Source: Phaeobacter sp. J2-8 (GTDB lineage: Bacteria > Pseudomonadota > Alphaproteobacteria > Rhodobacterales > Rhodobacteraceae). From it: 64,000 nt of DNA. The stretch is from assembly GCF_022867865.1 (NCBI RefSeq), contig NZ_JALIEC010000005.1:62001-126000 (forward strand), written 5' to 3'. Within the stretch, counting starts at the first letter, position 1. Every line of letters begins with the position of its first letter. Shown piece after piece: positions 48,714-58,979 of this stretch. The notes under the pieces were generated by a model. It worked only from the letters and a program-made list of their open reading frames with translations, made no database searches and was not told where the DNA came from. The translations under genes were made by a program, and so were the position numbers.

Positions 48714-49335
48714 ATGGGCTGGGAACATATCCTTGCCTTTAACCTGACGCTGTTGGCGGCGCTTGCCTCGCCCCGGGCTGGCGCTGCTTTTGTCTTTGCG
48801 CAACTCCTTGTTGTTTGGCACCCGGGTCGGCATCGCCACCGGATTGGGTCTTGGGGCGATGGCGGGGTGCTGGACCGCGCTGGCGCTTTTGGGGCTGGAT
48901 GCGATATTCGTCGCAATTCCATGGGCATATCTCACAATAAAGATCGCGGGGGCGCTGTACCTTCTGTATATTGCCTGGGGGATGTGGCGGGACGCACGCA
49001 AGCCGCTGATCGCCGCCCCCACAGATCAGACCCAGACCCAGACCCAGACCAGAGCGTTTCGCATCGGTTTTCTGGTCAACCTCGGCAATCCGAAATCCGT
49101 GCTTTTTGCCTCGGCTGTTTTGCTGGTGATTTTCCCGGTCGATCTGACTTTGGCGCAAAAGGCGCTGATTGTGGGCAACCATCTGGCGGTGGAATGGCTT
49201 GTCTATTCGGGCTTTGCCCTGATCCTGTCGACCCGCCCGGCGCGCGATGGATACCTGCGCATGAAACATCTGTTTGACCGGGTGGCGGCGCTGGTGTTGA
49301 CGGCCCTTGGCCTGCGCTTGATTTTCGGGCGCTGA
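48714..49335 (+). CDS. LysE/RhtB family exporter, frameshifted near its start
   Basis: A 206-residue, six-helix amino-acid exporter family protein after joining frames. MGWEHILAFNLTLLAALASP (from 48714) is out of frame with LALLLSLRNSLLFGTRVGIA onward; the switch is in CCCCGGG at 48771-48777, where one C too many is read. The family motif ASPGP-LLLSLR is restored by removing one C. The loop after helix 3 is a (TQ)n microsatellite. The exported substrate is unknown. It starts 5 bp after fabI, probably in one transcript. Confidence 0.83.
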
Positions 49336-49452
49336 CCCCGGCACCGCCAGCCCCAAACACATCTGCCAAACGCAGTTGGGCGGCAAATGCGATCTGCCAG
49401 CTTTCTTTTGCCGATCACATCGGCTAAATCCAAAAAAAACGGAGAGACAGCC

Positions 49453-49956
49453 ATGAGCGACCGCCTGCCGCATGAAAAAGGGTTTCACGTCAGCTGGGAT
49501 CAGTTGCACCGCGATGCACGGGCGCTTGCCTGGCGGCTTGACGGGCATGGACCGGACGACGGCGCCTGGCGCGCGGTGGTGGCGATCACCCGTGGCGGCA
49601 TGGCCCCGGCCATGATTGTCGCACGTGAGCTTGACGTCAAAATCGTCGATACAATCTCGGTCAAAAGCTACAACCACCAATCGCAATCCGAACCCAAGGT
49701 GATCAAATCCCCGGATATGGATGTGATTGGCGATGGCACTGGTGTGCTGGTGATCGACGATCTGGTGGATACCGGCAAGACAATCGAAACCGTGCGCGCC
49801 CATATGCCAAAGGCCCATATCGCCACGGTCTATGCCAAACCCATGGGCCGCCCGCAGGTCCAGACCTTTGTGACCGAGGTCAGCCAGGACACCTGGATCT
49901 TTTTCCCCTGGGACATGGCCTTGCAATATGTGGAACCCTACCGCGGCAAGGACTGA
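49453..49956 (+). CDS. gpt: xanthine (guanine) phosphoribosyltransferase
   Basis: A 167-residue type I phosphoribosyltransferase for purine salvage: [20 protein letters not shown] near the N-terminus and the PRPP loop [15 protein letters not shown]. The C-terminal [16 protein letters not shown] is typical of bacterial Gpt. GGAGAG lies 7 bases before the ATG at 49453. The 117-bp gap upstream is non-coding. A short GGCCC/GGGCC hairpin follows in the 140-bp gap before ppiD. Confidence 0.92.
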   Translation: MSDRLPHEKGFHVSWDQLHRDARALAWRLDGHGPDDGAWRAVVAITRGGMAPAMIVARELDVKIVDTISVKSYNHQSQSEPKVIKSPDMDVIGDGTGVLVIDDLVDTGKTIETVRAHMPKAHIATVYAKPMGRPQVQTFVTEVSQDTWIFFPWDMALQYVEPYRGKD

Positions 49957-50096
49957 TCGACGCCGATCTTCCAAGGTGACAGCGAAGCGGCCCACAAGGG
50001 CCAAAGAGCGGCCAAAGAGCCGCCCTGCCCCTTGCTCCTGTCGCGGCCTGCGCGTAGATACGTCCGGCAACAGATGCGGTAATTTCGGGGACGATC

Positions 50097-51941
50097 ATGG
50101 CCAAAGGCAAAAGCATTTCCAAGACATTGGTCTGGATTCTCATGGGTCTGCTGTTTGTTGGCCTCGCCGGGTTTGGCGCGACCAATCTGTCCGGCACCAT
50201 CCGCACCGTCGGATCGGTCGGGGATCATCCGATTTCGGTCGATGATTATGCCCGCGCCCTGCAACAGGACATCAACAGCTTTCAGGCCCAGACCGGCCAA
50301 CCGCTCAGCTTTCAACAGGCCCAGGCACTTGGCCTGCCGCAACAGGTCCTCAGCCGCCTGATCACCACCGCGGCCTTTGACAACGAAGCCGAAGATCTGG
50401 GCATTTCCGCCGGTGATGATACCGTCGCACGCGAATTGATGCAGATCACCGCCTTTCAAGGGCCGGGTGGCGCATTTGACCGCGAAACCTATCGCTTTGC
50501 GCTCGACAATGCCGGGTTGAACGAATCCGAATTCGAAGAAGACCTGCGTCGGGAAACCGCGCGTGCCCTGCTTCAGGCCGCCGTCGTTGCCGGCAACAAA
50601 ATGCCAACCACCTACACCGAGACATTGTTGGGATTCGTCGGCGAGACCCGCGATTTCAGCTGGGCGATCCTCGACCCCAGCTTCCTGACCGAAGATCTAC
50701 CCACCGCGACAGACGCCGACCTGGCCGCGTTTCACGAAGAAAACATTGCCGCCTATACGCTGCCGGAAAGCCGCGACATTACCTATGCTTGGCTGACACC
50801 TGCGATGCTGTTCGACACCGTCGAAATCGACGAGGCCAGCCTGCGCAGCGCCTATGACGAACAGACAGAGCGTTTCAATCAGCCCGAACGCCGTCTGGTG
50901 GAACGTCTGGTGATGCCCAATTCCGAAGCCGCCGACGCGGCAATCGCACGGATCACTGCGGGCGAAACCACCTTTGAGGACGAGGTGACCAGCCGTGAAT
51001 TGGCACTGGCAGATGTTGATATGGGTGATGTGACCCGTGGCGATCTTGGCGACGCGGCGGATGCAATTTTTGCCGCCGAGGTCGACGCAGTTGTCGGCCC
51101 CCTGCCCAGCGATTTCGGCCCTGCGCTGTACCGGATCAACGGCATTCTTCCGGCGCAAGAAACCTCTTTCGACGATGCGACACCGATCCTGCGCGAAGAA
51201 TTGGCCCAGGATCGCGCCCGCCGGGTGATTGAGGCGCAGGTGACCGATATTGACGATCTTCTGGCCGGTGGCGCCACGCTAGAGGAGCTGGCCGCAGAAA
51301 CCGACATGCAGCTGGGCCAGATCGACTGGACCGAAAACAGCGATACCGACATCGCGGGCTACGATACATTTCGTGACGCCGCCGCCGCTGTGGCGGACGG
51401 CGATTATCCCGAAGTGGCCGAACTTGGCGATGGCGGCATTTTCGCGCTGCGTCTGAACGCGGTGAAACCGCCGCAGGAACAGCCGCTTGCCGACGTGCAG
51501 GACCAGGTTGAGCAGGATTGGATCAGCGCAGAAACCGAAACCCGCCTCTTGGCGCGCGCAACAGAGCTGGCCGCCGAAATTGGCGAGGGCAAAACCTTTG
51601 CCGCCGTTGGCCTGACCGCGGATCAGCAAACCGGCCAGACCCGCAATGGCTTCCTGCCGGGACTGCCCGCCAATACGCTGACCCAGGTCTTTGCGCTGGA
51701 CGCCCCCGGCACGCTGACGCTGCCGTTCAACGGCAATGCCGTGGTCCTGCGGCTGGATGCAATCCACGCCCCGGATATGACAAGCGCAGAAAACGCCACG
51801 ATCCTCGACGCGCTGGCATCACAAGTGTCCAACGGGATTTCGAACGATCTGTTTCAGGCCCTGTCGCAGGACATTCAATCGCGGGTTGGCATCAATATCG
51901 ACCAGCAGGCGCTCAACGCCGTGCATGCGAATTTCCAATAA
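50097..51941 (+). CDS. PpiD-like periplasmic peptidyl-prolyl isomerase/chaperone
   Basis: A 614-residue membrane-anchored folding factor. One helix at residues 10-29 (TLVWILMGLLFVGLAGFGA) anchors it. A SurA/PpiD N-terminal domain follows (SVDDYARALQQDINSFQAQ; VLSRLITTAAFDNEAEDLG), then a PpiC-type rotamase domain (about 260-350; ERRLVERLVM, DLGDAADAIFAAEV) and a helical C-terminal part. It assists exported proteins. It lies 23 bp upstream of trpE, the usual order in Rhodobacterales. Confidence 0.87.
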   Translation: MAKGKSISKTLVWILMGLLFVGLAGFGATNLSGTIRTVGSVGDHPISVDDYARALQQDINSFQAQTGQPLSFQQAQALGLPQQVLSRLITTAAFDNEAEDLGISAGDDTVARELMQITAFQGPGGAFDRETYRFALDNAGLNESEFEEDLRRETARALLQAAVVAGNKMPTTYTETLLGFVGETRDFSWAILDPSFLTEDLPTATDADLAAFHEENIAAYTLPESRDITYAWLTPAMLFDTVEIDEASLRSAYDEQTERFNQPERRLVERLVMPNSEAADAAIARITAGETTFEDEVTSRELALADVDMGDVTRGDLGDAADAIFAAEVDAVVGPLPSDFGPALYRINGILPAQETSFDDATPILREELAQDRARRVIEAQVTDIDDLLAGGATLEELAAETDMQLGQIDWTENSDTDIAGYDTFRDAAAAVADGDYPEVAELGDGGIFALRLNAVKPPQEQPLADVQDQVEQDWISAETETRLLARATELAAEIGEGKTFAAVGLTADQQTGQTRNGFLPGLPANTLTQVFALDAPGTLTLPFNGNAVVLRLDAIHAPDMTSAENATILDALASQVSNGISNDLFQALSQDIQSRVGINIDQQALNAVHANFQ

Positions 51942-51964
51942 GGCCGAACAAAAGGACCGCGACC

Positions 51965-53475
51965 ATGGCTTTGACGCCCGGATTTGACGATTTTGCGCGT
52001 GGCTATGCGGCGGGCAAGAACCAGGTGGTCTATACCCGTCTGGCTGCTGACCTCGACACGCCAGTGTCCCTGATGCTGAAACTGACCGGCGCGGCCCAGG
52101 ATGCCTTTGTTCTGGAATCGGTCACCGGCGGCGAGGTGCGCGGGCGTTATTCGATCATTGGCATGAAGCCCGATCTGGTCTGGAAATGTCACGGCCCAAC
52201 GGCCCGGCTGAACCGCCAGGCGCGGTTTGACAACGAGGCTTTTGTCGAGGAAAGCGCCGATCCGTTGACCTCATTGCGCAGCCTGATCGAAGAAAGCCAC
52301 ATCGACCTGCCCGATGACCTACCGCAATCTGCCGCCGGGCTGTTTGGCTATCTCGGCTACGACATGATCCGTCTGGTGGAACATCTGCCAAATGTGAACC
52401 CCGACCCGCTGGGTCTGCCGGATGCCGTCTTGCTGCGCCCTTCGGTGGTGGCGGTGCTTGACGGGGTCAAGGGCGAGGTCACGGTCGTTTCGCCGGCTTG
52501 GGTCACTGACGGTCAATCCGCACGCGCCGCCTATGCCCAGGCGGCTGAGCGGGTGATGGATGCGGTCCGCGATCTGGAACGTTCGCTGCCCTCGGAAAGC
52601 CGCGATCTCGGCGATGCCACCGACATTGGCGAGCCGGTGTCGAATTTCGCCAAATCCGATTATCTTGCGGCGGTGGAAAAAGCCCGCGATTACATTCGCG
52701 CCGGCGATATCTTTCAGGTGGTGCCGTCACAACGCTGGAGCCAGAATTTCCCCCTGCCCCCTTTCGCCCTGTATCGGTCGCTGCGCCGGACAAACCCGTC
52801 GCCGTTCATGTTCTACTTCAATTTCGGCGGCTTTCAGGTGGTCGGCGCCTCGCCGGAAATTCTGGTGCGGGTCTTTGGCAAAGAGGTCACGATTCGCCCG
52901 ATCGCCGGCACCCGCCCGCGCGGCGCCACGCCAGAGGCGGACAATGCCCTCGCCGAAGATCTGCTGTCTGACCAAAAGGAACTGGCAGAGCATCTGATGC
53001 TGCTGGATCTGGGCCGCAATGACACTGGCAAAGTGTCAAAAATCGGCACTGTGCGCCCAACAGAAGAATTCATCATCGAACGCTACAGCCATGTGATGCA
53101 TATCGTGTCCAACGTGGTTGGCGAATTGAACGACAATCAGGATGCTCTGTCGGCTCTTTTGGCTGGCCTGCCTGCGGGCACGGTTTCCGGCGCCCCAAAG
53201 GTCCGCGCGATGGAAATCATCGACGAGCTGGAACCGGAAAAACGCGGTGTCTATGGCGGCGGTGTTGGCTATTTCAGCGCCGGGGGCGATATGGATATGT
53301 GCATCGCCCTGCGAACAGCGGTGGTGAAGGACGAAACGCTCTATATCAGGCAGGCGGCGGCGTGGTGTTTGACAGCGACCCGGAAGCTGAATTCCAGGAA
53401 ACGGTCAACAAATCCAAAGCGATCCGCAAAGCCGCAGAAGAAGCCGGCCGTTTCACCGGCTTCACCAACCGCTGA
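51965..53475 (+). CDS. trpE: anthranilate synthase component I, frameshifted near its C-terminus
   Basis: A 503-residue chorismate-using enzyme after correcting a missing base. It starts MALTPGFDDFARGYAAGKNQ and has the N-terminal Trp-binding part (VLESVTGGEVRGRYSIIGM), then IRAGDIFQVVPSQRW, IAGTRPRGATPEADN, LLDLGRNDTGKV and GTVSGAPKVRAMEIIDELE. At about 53347 the sequence reads ATATCAGGCAGG where ATATCCAGGCAGG would continue as QAGGGVVFDSDPEAEF to a stop at 53473-53475. As read, the protein runs off into GC-rich repeats. TrpG/TrpD are not in the window. Confidence 0.92.
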
Positions 53476-53670
53476 TTCCGGCCCTTTGGGGTCAACTTAT
53501 CCCGGCCCTATCGGGACAACTTTTCCCAGCCCTTTCGGGCAAGGCGCCTGTCTTTCATCTGACGATAAATATCCCGGGGGGTTTGGGGGGCTGGCCCCCC
53601 AACTGTCCTGTGGTTTGGGGGCTGCCCCCCCAACTGTCCTGCGGTTTGGGGGGCTGTGCGCCCCCAGTTA
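53476..53670. repeat. clustered tandem repeats and GC hairpins after trpE (interspersed repeat copy 3)
   Basis: First come three copies of a 23-24-bp unit built on CCCGGCCCT-TCGGGACAACTT (53476-53545). Then ATATCCCGGGGGG (from 53569) leads into three tandem ~31-bp hairpin units of the type GGGGGGCTGGCCCCCC-AACTGTCCTG (about 53582-53667). The second block is an expanded form of the element at 9096 and 14438. It lies between convergent trpE and prfB and can act as terminator for both. Confidence 0.75.
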
Positions 53671-53692
53671 ACCTACTAAGGTGCAGATCAAC

Positions 53693-54820
53693 CTAGTCTT
53701 CGCTCTGCGCCTCTGCCCGGCTCTTGCCGGACACATCCATCGCCAATGTCGCCGCCATGAACCCGTCAAGATCACCGTCCAAGACGCCCTTGGTATCGCT
53801 GGTCTCGTAAGAGGTGCGCAGATCCTTGACCATCTGATAGGGCTGCAAGACATAAGACCGGATCTGGTTGCCCCAGCCTGCATCGCCTTTGGCCTCGTGC
53901 GCGGCATTGATGTCGGCGTTGCGGCGGTCCAATTCCAATTGGTACAGCCGCGATTTCAACGCCTTCATCGCAATGTCGCGGTTCTGGTGCTGGGATTTCT
54001 CTGAGGAAGTCACCACAATGCCGGTGGGATTGTGGGTGATACGCACCGCGGAATCGGTGGTGTTGACGTGCTGACCACCGGCGCCCGACGACCGATAGGT
54101 ATCAATGCGAATGTCGGACGGGTTGACCTCGATCTCGATATTGTCATCCACCACCGGATACACCCAGACCGAGGTGAAGGAGGTGTGCCGCTTCGCCGCG
54201 CTGTCAAACGGCGAAATCCGCACCAAGCGGTGCACGCCGCTTTCCGATTTCAGCCAGCCATAGGCATTGGGACCGGAAATCTTGTAGGCGGCGGATTTGA
54301 TGCCCGCCTCTTCGCCGGGGCTTTCCGACTGCAACTCGACCTTGTAGCCATGCGATTCGGCCCAGCGGACATACATCCGCGCCAGCATGTTGGCCCAATC
54401 ACAGCTCTCGGTGCCACCCGCGCCGGCGTTGATTTCCAGAAAGGTATCATTGCCGTCGGCCTCACCGTCCAGCAGCGCCTCCAGCTCTTTCTTGGCGGCG
54501 CGTTCGACCAATGCGGAAATCGTCGCTTCAGCGTCGCTCACCACCTCGGCGTCATCTTCCATTTCGCCCAGTTCGATCAGCTCAAGACTGTCAGACAGCT
54601 CCTGTTTCATCAATTCGTAGGTCTGGACCTTGTCCATCAGGGTCTGACGCTCGCGCATCAGCTTCTGGGCCTTTTCCGGATCATTCCAAAGGTCGGGATT
54701 CTCCGTCATGGCATTGAATTCCTCAAGCCGGTGCGGAGCGGTTTCATAGTCCATCCGCTGGGCCAGCAAAGCCAGCGACTTCTCGATTTCAACAACCTTG
54801 TTCTGGATTTCCGCGCGCAT
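53693..54820 (-). CDS. prfB: peptide chain release factor 2
   Basis: A 375-residue RF2 that recognises UGA/UAA: the tripeptide anticodon SPF in [13 protein letters not shown], the catalytic GGQ in [15 protein letters not shown], and a helical N-terminal domain. The frame is uninterrupted, with no in-frame UGA and so no programmed frameshift of the E. coli kind. It is downstream of mrcA by 183 bp in the same direction. Confidence 0.95.
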   Translation of the reverse strand: MRAEIQNKVVEIEKSLALLAQRMDYETAPHRLEEFNAMTENPDLWNDPEKAQKLMRERQTLMDKVQTYELMKQELSDSLELIELGEMEDDAEVVSDAEATISALVERAAKKELEALLDGEADGNDTFLEINAGAGGTESCDWANMLARMYVRWAESHGYKVELQSESPGEEAGIKSAAYKISGPNAYGWLKSESGVHRLVRISPFDSAAKRHTSFTSVWVYPVVDDNIEIEVNPSDIRIDTYRSSGAGGQHVNTTDSAVRITHNPTGIVVTSSEKSQHQNRDIAMKALKSRLYQLELDRRNADINAAHEAKGDAGWGNQIRSYVLQPYQMVKDLRTSYETSDTKGVLDGDLDGFMAATLAMDVSGKSRAEAQSED

Positions 54821-54952
54821 TTTATGTCTTTCGGATAAGGCACATCAGTCCTGCCTGATACCAAGGCAAGACTGGCTGAGCAAGGCGAGACCGATCAAGC
54901 AGACCGATCAACCGGGCTGGCCAAACGTCGGGATGACGCGCATCCCGCGGCG

Positions 54953-54983
54953 ATCACCGGTCAAACTATGGCTGACCGGTGAT
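54953..54983. terminator. 11-bp hairpin after mrcA
   Basis: ATCACCGGTCA (54953-54963) pairs perfectly with TGACCGGTGAT (54973-54983). It lies 20 bp past the mrcA stop; a second small hairpin (GGGATG/CATCCC) follows. There is no U-tract. The rest of the 183-bp gap to prfB contains short direct repeats (GACCGATCAA twice) and no gene. Confidence 0.5.
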
Positions 54984-55003
54984 ATTGGGGATCATGGCGG
55001 CGA

Positions 55004-57520
55004 TTAATACAGCCCGCCCGCCGACAGGGTGCCAAAGCTGGCTTTGGGTCCGACCACGGCCTTTTTGCCGGTGGATGTGGTGACCTGCTTGGCGGTCTGG
55101 CCGTCAGACGAGATGACCTCAAAATTCGATCCCATGGCAAAGCCACCGTCGAACATGATGCCGAACACCGGCTCTTCGCCGCGACGGAAACATTCATTTA
55201 CCACATTGGCACCGGATGCATCCGATCCCAGCCGCGCCCCGGAGAAGCGGTCAATCTTGATGAATTCGCATTCTTCGGGCACGCGGAATTTGCCGCCGCC
55301 GTATTTCTGGACCGCTTCGGACATGAAACGCTGGAACACCGGGCCACAAAACCCGCCGCCGGACGCCCCACGGCCAAGGCTGCGCGGCTGATCAAAACCG
55401 ATGTAACATCCGGCCACCACGTTAGAGGTAAAGCCGACAAACCACACATCCTTGGCGTCATTGGTGGTGCCGGTTTTGCCTGCGGTGGGCACCGGCAGGT
55501 TGACATATTTCGACGCGGTGCCGCGTTCGACCACGCCCTGCATCATTGAGGTCAGCTGATAGGCCGTCACCGGGTCCATCACCCGCTGGCGGTCCGACAG
55601 GATGCTGGGCCCGCGCGACGCGGAAATGGCGGGGTCGGCACAATCAACGCAATCGCGGGTGTCGTGGCGATAGACGGTCTTGCCGTAACGGTCCTGCACC
55701 CGGTCGACCAATGTCGGCTCGACCCGTTCACCGCCGTTGGCGAACATCGCATAGGCGGCCACCATCTTGAACAATGTGGTTTCCTGCGACCCCAGCGCAT
55801 TGGCCAGAACCGGGCTCAGCCGGTCATAGACGCCGAAACGCTCGGCATATTGGCCAACCACATCCATCCCGACCTCTTGCGCAAGCCGGATCGTCATCAG
55901 GTTCCGCGACCGTTCAATCCCGGTTCGCAGCGGCGTCGGGCCATAAAACTGGTTCGAGGCGTTTTTCGGCCGCCACACACCCTGGGGTGTGTTTATCTCG
56001 ATCGGGGCGTCGACCACGATTGTCGCCGGGGTATAGCCGGAATCAAGCGCCGAGGCATAGACAAAGGGTTTGAATGACGACCCCGGCTGACGCCGCGCCT
56101 GAGTGGCGCGGTTGAAGACCGAATTCTGATAGGAAAACCCACCCTGCATCGCAATGACCCGGCCGGTGTTGACGTCCATCGCCATGAACCCACCCTGGAC
56201 CTGCGGCACCTGGCGCAGGGTCCAGCGGATGAATGCGCCGGTACCATTGTCGCCTTCGGTCATGCGGCGCACATGGACAACATCACCAACCTTGAAGTTG
56301 TCGACAAAGCTGCCCCGGACCCAATCAATATCCTTGCGCGGCACCACATGCGGGGCGTTGACGTTGGCATCCACGCCTTCGATGCCCAGGCGCATCTGCT
56401 GATCGCCGATCTCCAGCACCACCGCCGGGAACCATTGGCTCTCTAGCGTGACGTCGCGCGCGACGCGGACATTGGCCAGTTCCTCGGCCCAATTGTCGAT
56501 CTTGGCGGCGTCGATCTTTTTGCCCGTGCCACGCCAGCGGCCCAATCCACGGTCATATTGCTCCAGCTGCTTTTGCAGCGCATGCGCGGCAATCACCTGC
56601 ATTTCCGGGTCAATCGTGGCGCGAACGGTCAAACCGCCAGAGAAGAATTCGCCCTCGCCAAAATCCTCAGACAGCTGACGGCGAATTTCATCGGTAAAGT
56701 AATCCCGTGGCGGCAGCGTGTTCTTGAAGCTTTCGAAATCGCCGTTCTGCACCGATCGCAGCGGTTGCGCCACTTCCTGGGTGTAGACGGCGTTGCTGAT
56801 ATAGCCATTTTCCTGCATCTCGCGCAGCACGAAATTGCGCCGTTCCATCAACCGCTCCTTGCGGCGCACCGGATGGAAATCAGACGGCGCTTTCGGCAGA
56901 GAGGCCAGAAAGGCGGCCTCATGCGGGGCCAGTTCGCCAAGCGTCTTGTTGAAATAGGTCTGCGCAGCGGCCGCCACGCCATAGGAATTCTGGCCGAGGA
57001 AGATCTCGTTCATGTAGAGTTCGAGAATGCGGTCCTTCGGCAGGGTTTCTTCCAGCCGGGTGGCCAGAATGATTTCCTTGATCTTGCGCTCGATCCGGCG
57101 GTCACCAGAGAGCAGAAAGTTTTTCATCACCTGCTGGGTAATTGTCGACGCCCCGCGCACATTGCGGCCACGCGACTGCACAGCCTGAACCGCAGCGGCC
57201 ACAATGCCGCGCGCGTCATAGCCGCCATGTTCATAGAAATTCTTGTCCTCGGCGGAAATGAACGCCTGTTTGACCAAGTCGGGGATTTCATCCGCCGGGG
57301 CGAACAGCCTGCGTTCCTTGGCAAATTCGTCGATCATCCGCCCCTCGCCGGAATAGATCCGGCTGATGGTCGGCGGGGTATATTGCGCCAATGATTCGTG
57401 GCTCGGCAAATCCCGGCCATAGACCCAGAAGATCGCCCCAACCGACAGCGCCACAACCGCACCGCCCATAGTCACAAGGGTGAATATGCCGCCAAAAAAA
57501 GAAAGGATGAACCTCAGCAC
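55004..57520 (-). CDS. mrcA: penicillin-binding protein 1A
   Basis: An 838-residue bifunctional class A PBP that polymerises and cross-links peptidoglycan. One N-terminal membrane helix (FFGGIFTLVTMGGAVVALSVG) precedes the glycosyltransferase domain (AFISAEDKNFYEHGGYD; GASTITQQVMKNFLL). An OB-like insert leads to the transpeptidase with the SxxK motif in QPGSSFKPFVYAS and KTGTTNDAKD. The GTG at 57520 is preferred, with CAGGAG 8 nt upstream. It is 69 bp after the amidase gene, in a cell-wall unit. Confidence 0.93.
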   Translation of the reverse strand: MLRFILSFFGGIFTLVTMGGAVVALSVGAIFWVYGRDLPSHESLAQYTPPTISRIYSGEGRMIDEFAKERRLFAPADEIPDLVKQAFISAEDKNFYEHGGYDARGIVAAAVQAVQSRGRNVRGASTITQQVMKNFLLSGDRRIERKIKEIILATRLEETLPKDRILELYMNEIFLGQNSYGVAAAAQTYFNKTLGELAPHEAAFLASLPKAPSDFHPVRRKERLMERRNFVLREMQENGYISNAVYTQEVAQPLRSVQNGDFESFKNTLPPRDYFTDEIRRQLSEDFGEGEFFSGGLTVRATIDPEMQVIAAHALQKQLEQYDRGLGRWRGTGKKIDAAKIDNWAEELANVRVARDVTLESQWFPAVVLEIGDQQMRLGIEGVDANVNAPHVVPRKDIDWVRGSFVDNFKVGDVVHVRRMTEGDNGTGAFIRWTLRQVPQVQGGFMAMDVNTGRVIAMQGGFSYQNSVFNRATQARRQPGSSFKPFVYASALDSGYTPATIVVDAPIEINTPQGVWRPKNASNQFYGPTPLRTGIERSRNLMTIRLAQEVGMDVVGQYAERFGVYDRLSPVLANALGSQETTLFKMVAAYAMFANGGERVEPTLVDRVQDRYGKTVYRHDTRDCVDCADPAISASRGPSILSDRQRVMDPVTAYQLTSMMQGVVERGTASKYVNLPVPTAGKTGTTNDAKDVWFVGFTSNVVAGCYIGFDQPRSLGRGASGGGFCGPVFQRFMSEAVQKYGGGKFRVPEECEFIKIDRFSGARLGSDASGANVVNECFRRGEEPVFGIMFDGGFAMGSNFEVISSDGQTAKQVTTSTGKKAVVGPKASFGTLSAGGLY

Positions 57521-57589
57521 CGCGCGCTCCTGCTGTCTGAGGGGGCCTATATAGGCCGCAAGTTCGACCCCGTCAAAACACAACATCCG

Positions 57590-58870
57590 TTATATTAGCT
57601 GCCTGCGGAATTCAGCCCACAGGCGGCAAAACCCCGATTTTCGCCGCAGGGGTTCAATGGTCGCATCCGCCATCGACCAGGCCAGAACACCGTCGCGAAT
57701 GCCCTGGGCCATTTTCGCCCGCCATTCCGGGTCTTGCAGGTTTTGCAGGTCACGGTCGGTCGACAGAAATCCGACTTCGACAAGAACACTGGGAATATCG
57801 GCGGCCTTCAACACCGAAAATCCGGCTTGGCGCAGGGGACGTTTGTGCACCTGACCGACCCGGTTTTCTATCGACTTTATCATCGCCTTGGCCAGCATGG
57901 TGGATCGTGGGCCGTTGTCATGACGGGCAAGATCCATCAGCACCTGCGCCACCGCATCATCCGATCCGATCAAATCGACACCGGCCAGAAGATCCCCCCT
58001 GTCATGGCGTTCTGCCAGCGCGGAACTGGCTTCGTCGGTGGCGGTTTCGGACAGGGTATAGACCGTGGCACCATGGGCCACACCCTCCTCCAGCGCGTCG
58101 GCGTGCAACGAGATGAACAGATCCGCCCCGGCATGGCGCGCAATCGCAACCCGCGCTTCGAGCGAGACAAAGACATCTTCCTCGCGGGTCATGATGACCT
58201 CGATCCCGCCGGCGCGCAGCAGCGCCTCCTTGATGTCCCGCGCCAATTGCAGGACCAGATCAGATTCCCGGAAATTGTTGCGCAGCGCACCGGGATCAAT
58301 GCCGCCGTGACCGGGGTCGAGCACAATTGTGATCGCGCCCGGGCCCTCGCTCGACGTGTCATTTGCAGCAGTGGTCAAACTGGGATTTGGCAGCACCCAA
58401 CGGGCGTCCGGCGTGCTGCCGATGGCGGCATCAAACGCCGCGCGATCCACGGATTTCAGCGTGACGGTCAACTGCGCCCCGGCCTTGTCGTCGGCGATAT
58501 CCAACGCGGCGGTCTGCACCGCAAGCGGCGCAGTCAGCTCGGCAACAAAGCGCGACCAGCCGGGTTGCAACGCGCCGAACCGAACGGTGCGAAACGCATC
58601 AGAGGCAAAGCTGTCCGCCGAGAGTCCGGTCCAATCAACCTCTTGAAAGTCAAGCACAAAGCGGTCCGGGCTGCCCAAGGTATAGGCGCGCCACGGCACC
58701 CCCTGGCTCAGCCCGAGGGACAGCGTAACACCGCCCGCGCGATGGTCGTCAAAACCACTTTGATCCGGCAGAACCCGCGCCAAGGCCCCGAATTCCTGTG
58801 CCATCGCGCCGCCCGGCGCAGCCAGACAGCAAAGCGCGACAATGCAAAGTTTGAAAAATGAACCGCTCAT
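57590..58870 (-). CDS. N-acetylmuramoyl-L-alanine amidase (AMIN + Amidase_3)
   Basis: A 426-residue exported amidase: signal peptide to about residue 24 (AAPGGAMA), an AMIN targeting domain (YTLGSPDRFVLDFQEVDW), and a zinc amidase domain with ITIVLDPGHGGIDPGA, ESDLVLQLA, LFISLHADA and SVLVEVGFLSTDRD. It cleaves the glycan-peptide bond during cell division (AmiC type). The last 15 residues (GFCRLWAEFRRQLI) are unlike the family and could reflect a small 3' change. It is upstream of mrcA. Confidence 0.92.
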   Translation of the reverse strand: MSGSFFKLCIVALCCLAAPGGAMAQEFGALARVLPDQSGFDDHRAGGVTLSLGLSQGVPWRAYTLGSPDRFVLDFQEVDWTGLSADSFASDAFRTVRFGALQPGWSRFVAELTAPLAVQTAALDIADDKAGAQLTVTLKSVDRAAFDAAIGSTPDARWVLPNPSLTTAANDTSSEGPGAITIVLDPGHGGIDPGALRNNFRESDLVLQLARDIKEALLRAGGIEVIMTREEDVFVSLEARVAIARHAGADLFISLHADALEEGVAHGATVYTLSETATDEASSALAERHDRGDLLAGVDLIGSDDAVAQVLMDLARHDNGPRSTMLAKAMIKSIENRVGQVHKRPLRQAGFSVLKAADIPSVLVEVGFLSTDRDLQNLQDPEWRAKMAQGIRDGVLAWSMADATIEPLRRKSGFCRLWAEFRRQLI

Positions 58871-58932
58871 GTGCCAATAACCTTTTGGCCGGGTCTGGTG
58901 CCCGGCTTACGCCCCGAAAGGTATCATTTTCC

Positions 58933-58970
58933 GGCGCGGCCTGCATCCCCAATTGCGGGGGGACCGCGCC
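58933..58970 (-). terminator. hairpin after the TPR gene
   Basis: GGCGCGG (58933-58939) pairs with CCGCGCC (58964-58970), with an inner CCCC/GGGG helix. It starts 10 bp past the TPR-protein stop. The minus-strand tail is GGAAAATG, so no true U-tract. Confidence 0.5.
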
Positions 58971-58979
58971 GAATTCTGC

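Noticed and set aside
53693-54820. Programmed frameshift in prfB
   Set aside because: The frame is continuous, with no in-frame UGA near codon 25, so the E. coli-type autoregulation is absent.
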